Origin: Streptomyces rhizoryzae
Lineage (GTDB): Bacteria > Actinomycetota > Actinomycetes > Streptomycetales > Streptomycetaceae
Assembly (NCBI RefSeq): GCF_023155275.1
Contig: NZ_JALMUV010000061.1
Location: forward strand, 1 to 34,788
Length of the DNA stretch: 34,788 bases
Reading direction: 5' to 3'
Positions 31,948 through 34,788 of the stretch are shown here, piece after piece. Under the pieces are notes generated by a model that saw only the letters and a list, made by a program, of their open reading frames with translations, searched no databases and had not been told where the DNA came from. Each line of letters begins with the position of its first letter. Position 1 is the stretch's first letter. A program made the position numbers and the translations under genes.

Positions 31948-32586
31948 GTGGCTCAGTTTCGGCTTGAGGGAAGCAAAGTGCTCGCCGTCGATCTCGCGGG
32001 CGACGCCGTCCGCGCGAAGAACGGGGCGATGGTCGCGTACGACGGCCAGATGGCGTTCAAGAAGATGACCGGCGGCGGGGAGGGGCTGCGCGGGATGGTC
32101 ACCCGCCGGCTGACCGGCGAGCAGATGGCGGTGATGGAGGTGAAGGGCCAGGGGACCTGCTATTTCGCCGACCGCGCCACCGAGATCAACCTCGTCCGCC
32201 TCCAGGGCGAGAAGCTGTTCGTGGAGGCGAGCAATCTGCTGTGCACCGACGCGGCGCTGCGCACCGGCACGACGTTCACCGGGCTCCGCGGCGCCTCGCA
32301 GGGCAACGGCCTGTTCACCACCACCGTCGAGGGCCACGGGCAGGCCGCGCTGACCTCCGACGGCCCGGCCGTGGTGCTGCGGGTCACCCGGGAGTACCCC
32401 CTCCAGGTCGACCCGGGCGCCTACGTCGCGCACACCGGGCAGCTGAAACAGCACCTCCAGTCCGGCGTGAACTTCCGCACGTTCCTGGGCGAGGGTTCCG
32501 GCGAGGCGTTCCAGCTGCGCTTCGAGGGCGAGGGCCTGGTCTACGTCCAGCCCAGCGAGCGCACCACCGTGGGCGGTGAGGTCTGA
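31948..32586 (+). CDS. AIM24-family protein, first of three
   Basis: A 212-residue cytoplasmic beta-rich protein of the AIM24/TIGR00266 type. Characteristic pieces are AVRAKNGAMVAYDGQMAFKK, VMEVKGQGTCYFADRA, INLVRLQGEKLFVEASNLL, and the C-terminal GSGEAFQLRFEGEGLVYVQPSER. Glycine-spaced strands recur throughout. The biochemical role of bacterial AIM24 proteins is unknown; the name comes from a yeast mitochondrial relative. I chose GTG 31948 because the homologous region begins at once and a -10-like box lies just upstream. Its stop shares one base with the next ATG (TGATG), so the set is coupled. Confidence 0.9.
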   Translation: MAQFRLEGSKVLAVDLAGDAVRAKNGAMVAYDGQMAFKKMTGGGEGLRGMVTRRLTGEQMAVMEVKGQGTCYFADRATEINLVRLQGEKLFVEASNLLCTDAALRTGTTFTGLRGASQGNGLFTTTVEGHGQAALTSDGPAVVLRVTREYPLQVDPGAYVAHTGQLKQHLQSGVNFRTFLGEGSGEAFQLRFEGEGLVYVQPSERTTVGGEV

Positions 32587-33236
32587 TGCCGTTCACGGCC
32601 CTCAACTCCCGCATGGTGGAGGCCAGGATCGCCCCCGGCCAGCGGATGTTCAGCCAGCGCGGCGCGATGCTCGCCTACCGCGGCGAGGTCAGCTTCACGC
32701 CGAACATCCAGGGCGGCCAGGGCGGTGTCGGTTCCATGATCGGCCGCCGGATCGCCGGGGAGGCGACGCCCCTGATGACCGTCGAGGGGGACGGCACGGT
32801 CATGTTCGGCCACGGCGGCCACCACGTGCACGTCATCGACCTCACCGGCGAGACCCTCTACGTCGAGGCCGACCGCCTGCTGGCCTTCGACGGCTCGCTC
32901 TCCCAGGGCACGATGTTCCTGGGCGCGCAGGGCGGGGTGATGGGCATGGTGCGCGGCCAGGTCACCGGCCAGGGCCTGTTCACCACGACGCTGGCGGGCC
33001 ACGGCTCGGCGGCGGTGATGGCGCACGGCGGCGTCATCGAGCTGCCGATCACCGCCCAGCGCCCGGTCCACGTCGACCCGCAGGCGTACGTGGCCCACCG
33101 CGGCGAGGTCCGCAACCGCCTGTCCACCGCCCTGGGCTGGCGCGACATGATCGGCCGCGGTTCCGGCGAGGCGTTCCAGCTGGAGCTGTCCGGCCAGGGC
33201 ACCGTCTACGTACAGGCGTCGGAGGAGAAGCTGTGA
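32586..33236 (+). CDS. AIM24-family protein, second of three
   Basis: A 216-residue paralogue of its neighbours. It has FSQRGAMLAYRGEVSFTPN, LMTVEGDGTVMFG, VHVIDLTGETLYVEADRLLAFD, GQGLFTTTLAGHGSAAVMAHG, HVDPQAYVAHRGEVRNRL and the shared ending GSGEAFQLELSGQGTVYVQASE. Its ends align well with the first copy, so the two arose by tandem duplication, though they have diverged strongly in the middle; this one has a Gly-rich insertion (NIQGGQGGVGSM). There is no own ribosome-binding site other than GGTGAG. It starts on the last base of the previous stop and ends in a GTGA overlap with the third gene. Confidence 0.9.
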   Translation: MPFTALNSRMVEARIAPGQRMFSQRGAMLAYRGEVSFTPNIQGGQGGVGSMIGRRIAGEATPLMTVEGDGTVMFGHGGHHVHVIDLTGETLYVEADRLLAFDGSLSQGTMFLGAQGGVMGMVRGQVTGQGLFTTTLAGHGSAAVMAHGGVIELPITAQRPVHVDPQAYVAHRGEVRNRLSTALGWRDMIGRGSGEAFQLELSGQGTVYVQASEEKL

Positions 33237-34006
33237 CCGGTCCCGTGATCCATGACGTGCACACCCTCCCGGCGAACGACAACGTCCACGCCTACGCCTT
33301 CAGCGTCGACCTCGACGGCCGGTGGTTCCTCCAGAAGGGGAAGATGATCGCCTACTACGGGCAGATCGACTTCCACGGCATCGGCCACGGCCACCTGGAG
33401 GGCCTGATCGCGGGGAGCTTCCATTCGCCTCTGCACGCCGCGGACTGGGTGGTCGCCGAGGGCCGGGGCAAGATGCTCCTCGCCGACCGGTCCTTCGACG
33501 TCAATTCCTATGACCTCGATGAGGGGAACCTCACCATTCGCTCCGGCAATCTGCTCGCCTTTCAGCCATCTCTGTCGCTGAAGCAGTCGATCATCCCCGG
33601 CTTCCTCACCCTCATCGGCACCGGGACCTTCGTGGCCGCCTCCAACGGGCCGGTGGTCTTCGTCGAGCCCCCGATCCGGGTGGACCCGCAGGCCCTCGTC
33701 GGCTGGGCCGACTGCCCCTCCCCCTGCCACCACTACGACCACCAGTACCTGCGCGGATTCTGGGGCGGCCTGCGCGCCCACACCGGCATCGGCGGCGCCT
33801 CCGGCGAGGAGCACCAGTTCGAGTTCACCGGCGCGGGAACGGTCCTGCTCCAGTCGACCGAGCAGGTGCTGCCGGAGCGGGAGACCGGCGCGCTGCCGGC
33901 CGAGGAGGGCGTCCCGGGCGGCGGCGTCCCGGCTCCGGAAAGTGGCTCACAACTGCCGCAGCTCCCCGGGGGCCTGGGGGGCCTCCAGCGCCGCTTCGGC
34001 CTGTGA
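33233..34006 (+). CDS. AIM24-family protein, third and divergent
   Basis: A 257-residue member of the same family. FLQKGKMIAYYGQIDFHG, WVVAEGRGKMLLADRSFDVNSYDL, LTIRSGNLLAFQ, RVDPQALVGWADCPSPCHHYDHQY and SGEEHQFEFTGAGTVLLQSTEQ align with the copies upstream. It differs in having a Cys/His-rich loop (C-P-S-P-C-H-H-Y-D-H) where the others have YVAHTG or YVAHRG, and a Pro/Gly-rich tail of about 45 residues. The GTG at 33233 has GGAGGAG upstream and overlaps the previous stop as GTGA. Codons around 33485-33590 use more A/T third bases than the neighbours (for example CCTATGACCTCGATG). A metal-binding loop is a possible reading, unproven. Confidence 0.87.
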   Translation: MTGPVIHDVHTLPANDNVHAYAFSVDLDGRWFLQKGKMIAYYGQIDFHGIGHGHLEGLIAGSFHSPLHAADWVVAEGRGKMLLADRSFDVNSYDLDEGNLTIRSGNLLAFQPSLSLKQSIIPGFLTLIGTGTFVAASNGPVVFVEPPIRVDPQALVGWADCPSPCHHYDHQYLRGFWGGLRAHTGIGGASGEEHQFEFTGAGTVLLQSTEQVLPERETGALPAEEGVPGGGVPAPESGSQLPQLPGGLGGLQRRFGL

Positions 34007-34059
34007 GCGGTAGTCTGCGGACGGTGACCTCGAACGCCTGACCGGCCATAGAGGACTAA

Positions 34060-34087
34060 TTCATCATTCAACTTTCACGGGTAGAAT
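34060..34087 (+). promoter_or_regulatory. Promoter of the second MarR gene, probably leaderless
   Basis: TAGAAT (34082-34087) ends 6 nt before the ATG. TTCATC (34060-34065) lies 16 bp upstream and is a weak -35 match. The area is the most AT-rich in the window. ATTCATCATTCA contains a short direct repeat that could be the regulator's own site. Confidence 0.5.
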
Positions 34088-34093
34088 TCCTCC

Positions 34094-34570
34094 ATGACGA
34101 CCGACAGCGACACTCCCTGGCTGACCGACCAGGAGCAGCGTGCCTGGCGCACCCATCTGGACGTCAGCAGGCTGCTGATGCACCAGCTGGAGCGCGATCT
34201 CCAGCCGTTCGGCCTCACGAACAACGACTACGAGATCCTGGTCAACCTCTCCGAGGCCGAGGACCACCGGCTGCGGATGAGCGACCTGGCCGCCGGCACG
34301 CTCCAGTCCAAGAGCCGCCTCTCGCACCAGATCACCCGCATGGAGAACGCGGGCCTGGTACGCCGCGAGAGCTGCGAGTCGGACCGCCGCGGGCTCTACG
34401 CCGTCCTCACCGAGGAGGGCTGGGACACCATGCGCCGGGTCGCCCCGCACCATGTCGCCTCGGTCCGCAAGCACTTCATCGACCTCTTCACCCCCGAGGC
34501 GCTGGAGTCCCTCCGCGCCTCGCTCACCCCGGTGGCGGAACATCTCCGCGAGCGGCGCGGGGGGCTGTGA
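34094..34570 (+). CDS. MarR-family transcriptional regulator (second copy)
   Basis: A 158-residue winged-helix regulator. It opens PWLTDQEQRAWRTHLDVSRLLMHQLERDLQPFGLTNNDYEILVNLSEA, a start common to many Streptomyces MarR proteins. The recognition helix is MSDLAAGTLQSKSRLSHQITRMENAGLV, the wing RRESCESDRRGLYAVLTEEG, and the C-terminal dimer helix ends HLRERRGGL. One cysteine (SCESDR) sits at the wing, so thiol-based sensing is possible but unproven. No ribosome-binding site precedes the ATG, and a -10-like TAGAAT 6 nt upstream suggests a leaderless mRNA. It follows the AIM24 genes by 87 bp, with its own promoter. Confidence 0.92.
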   Translation: MTTDSDTPWLTDQEQRAWRTHLDVSRLLMHQLERDLQPFGLTNNDYEILVNLSEAEDHRLRMSDLAAGTLQSKSRLSHQITRMENAGLVRRESCESDRRGLYAVLTEEGWDTMRRVAPHHVASVRKHFIDLFTPEALESLRASLTPVAEHLRERRGGL

Positions 34571-34587
34571 TTCCCACGTTGTGGTGA

Positions 34588-34608
34588 CGGCGGGTCCGTG
34601 TTCCGCCG
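34588..34608 (+). terminator. Weak candidate terminator after the second MarR gene
   Basis: CGGCGG (34588-34593) pairs with CCGCCG (34603-34608) around a 9-nt loop, 18 bp after the stop. The stem is short and no T-tract follows directly. Confidence 0.3.
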
Positions 34609-34653
34609 GGCCCGGTTCGTCGGTGGTTGCGCGCCGTGCCGGCGGTTGGGTGG

Positions 34654-34730
34654 TGTTTGTGGCCGCCCCACGTTGTCGTCGCTGGGCGCGTTGTTTGTGG
34701 CCGCCCCACGTCGTCGTCGCTGGGCGCCGT
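34654..34730. repeat. 38-bp tandem duplication at the window end
   Basis: Copy 1 (34654-34691) and copy 2 (34692-34730) share TGTTTGTGGCCGCCCCACGT and GTCGTCGCTGGGCGC, with one substitution and one extra base. A related piece (CCCACGTTGTGGTGACG) occurs at 34573-34589. The final 218 bases of the window contain no gene I can support. Confidence 0.88.
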
Positions 34731-34788
34731 GGCTGGCTGGGGTGGCCTCGGCGTTCCGCCGTGGGTGGGGGGCGGAGGGGCTGCCCCG

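Noticed and set aside
1..34788. A secondary-metabolite cluster, prophage or integrated element
   Set aside because: No synthase, integrase, transposase, att-like repeats or tRNA were seen. Gene content and bias look like core chromosome.

Overview
The window looks like a chromosomal segment of a Streptomyces or close actinomycete relative. It is extremely GC-rich, its genes end most codons in G or C, GTG starts are common, and start and stop codons of neighbouring genes often overlap. The run of pfkA, pta, ackA and a pyruvate kinase, followed further along by icmA, matches my memory of the Streptomyces coelicolor region around SCO5426 to SCO5415. That comparison is from memory and was not searched. 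I see no tRNA, rRNA, CRISPR array, transposase, prophage or integrase gene.

Layout. (1) 63-3973: a DctA-type C4-dicarboxylate symporter, divergent from a DcuS/CitA-type sensor kinase and its overlapping DcuR/CitB-type regulator. (2) 4366-8812: a double helix-turn-helix protein, then a MacB/FtsX-like ABC exporter (ATPase and permease), closed by a strong bidirectional terminator. (3) 8938-15085: the central-carbon block. Phosphofructokinase is divergent from phosphotransacetylase, acetate kinase and pyruvate kinase, together controlling flux from fructose-6-phosphate to pyruvate and between acetyl-CoA and acetate. (4) 15125-17794: a minus-strand operon of envelope proteins (DUF6230 type, DUF6114 type, and a secreted or anchored Lys/Asp-repeat protein), with a gene-poor 640-bp leader full of small palindromes.

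(5) 18438-20349: a thioredoxin-TPR protein (CnoX/YbbN type) and a TetR regulator with a clear inverted-repeat operator. (6) 20353-25220: an envelope-glycan module. A LegB-like NDP-GlcNAc 4,6-dehydratase overlaps a MurG-like glycosyltransferase. They are divergent from an OmpR-type regulator and a histidine kinase, and between those two lies a 140-codon low-complexity reading frame joined to both by ATGA overlaps. (7) 25470-31055: icmA, a DUF3817 membrane protein, a MarR regulator and an MFS transporter on the minus strand, then a divergent ArsR-like (DUF5937-type) regulator. (8) 31069-34570: a thiamine-binding MTH1187 protein overlapping a second DUF3817 protein, then three overlapping AIM24-family genes and a MarR regulator. 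The last 220 bases hold a tandem repeat and no gene.

The least explained parts are the RR/140-codon/HK junction with its neighbouring MurG-like/LegB-like pair, the DUF6230-DUF6114-KD operon, and the AIM24 triplet. Assignments rest on motif recognition by eye. No database search was run.
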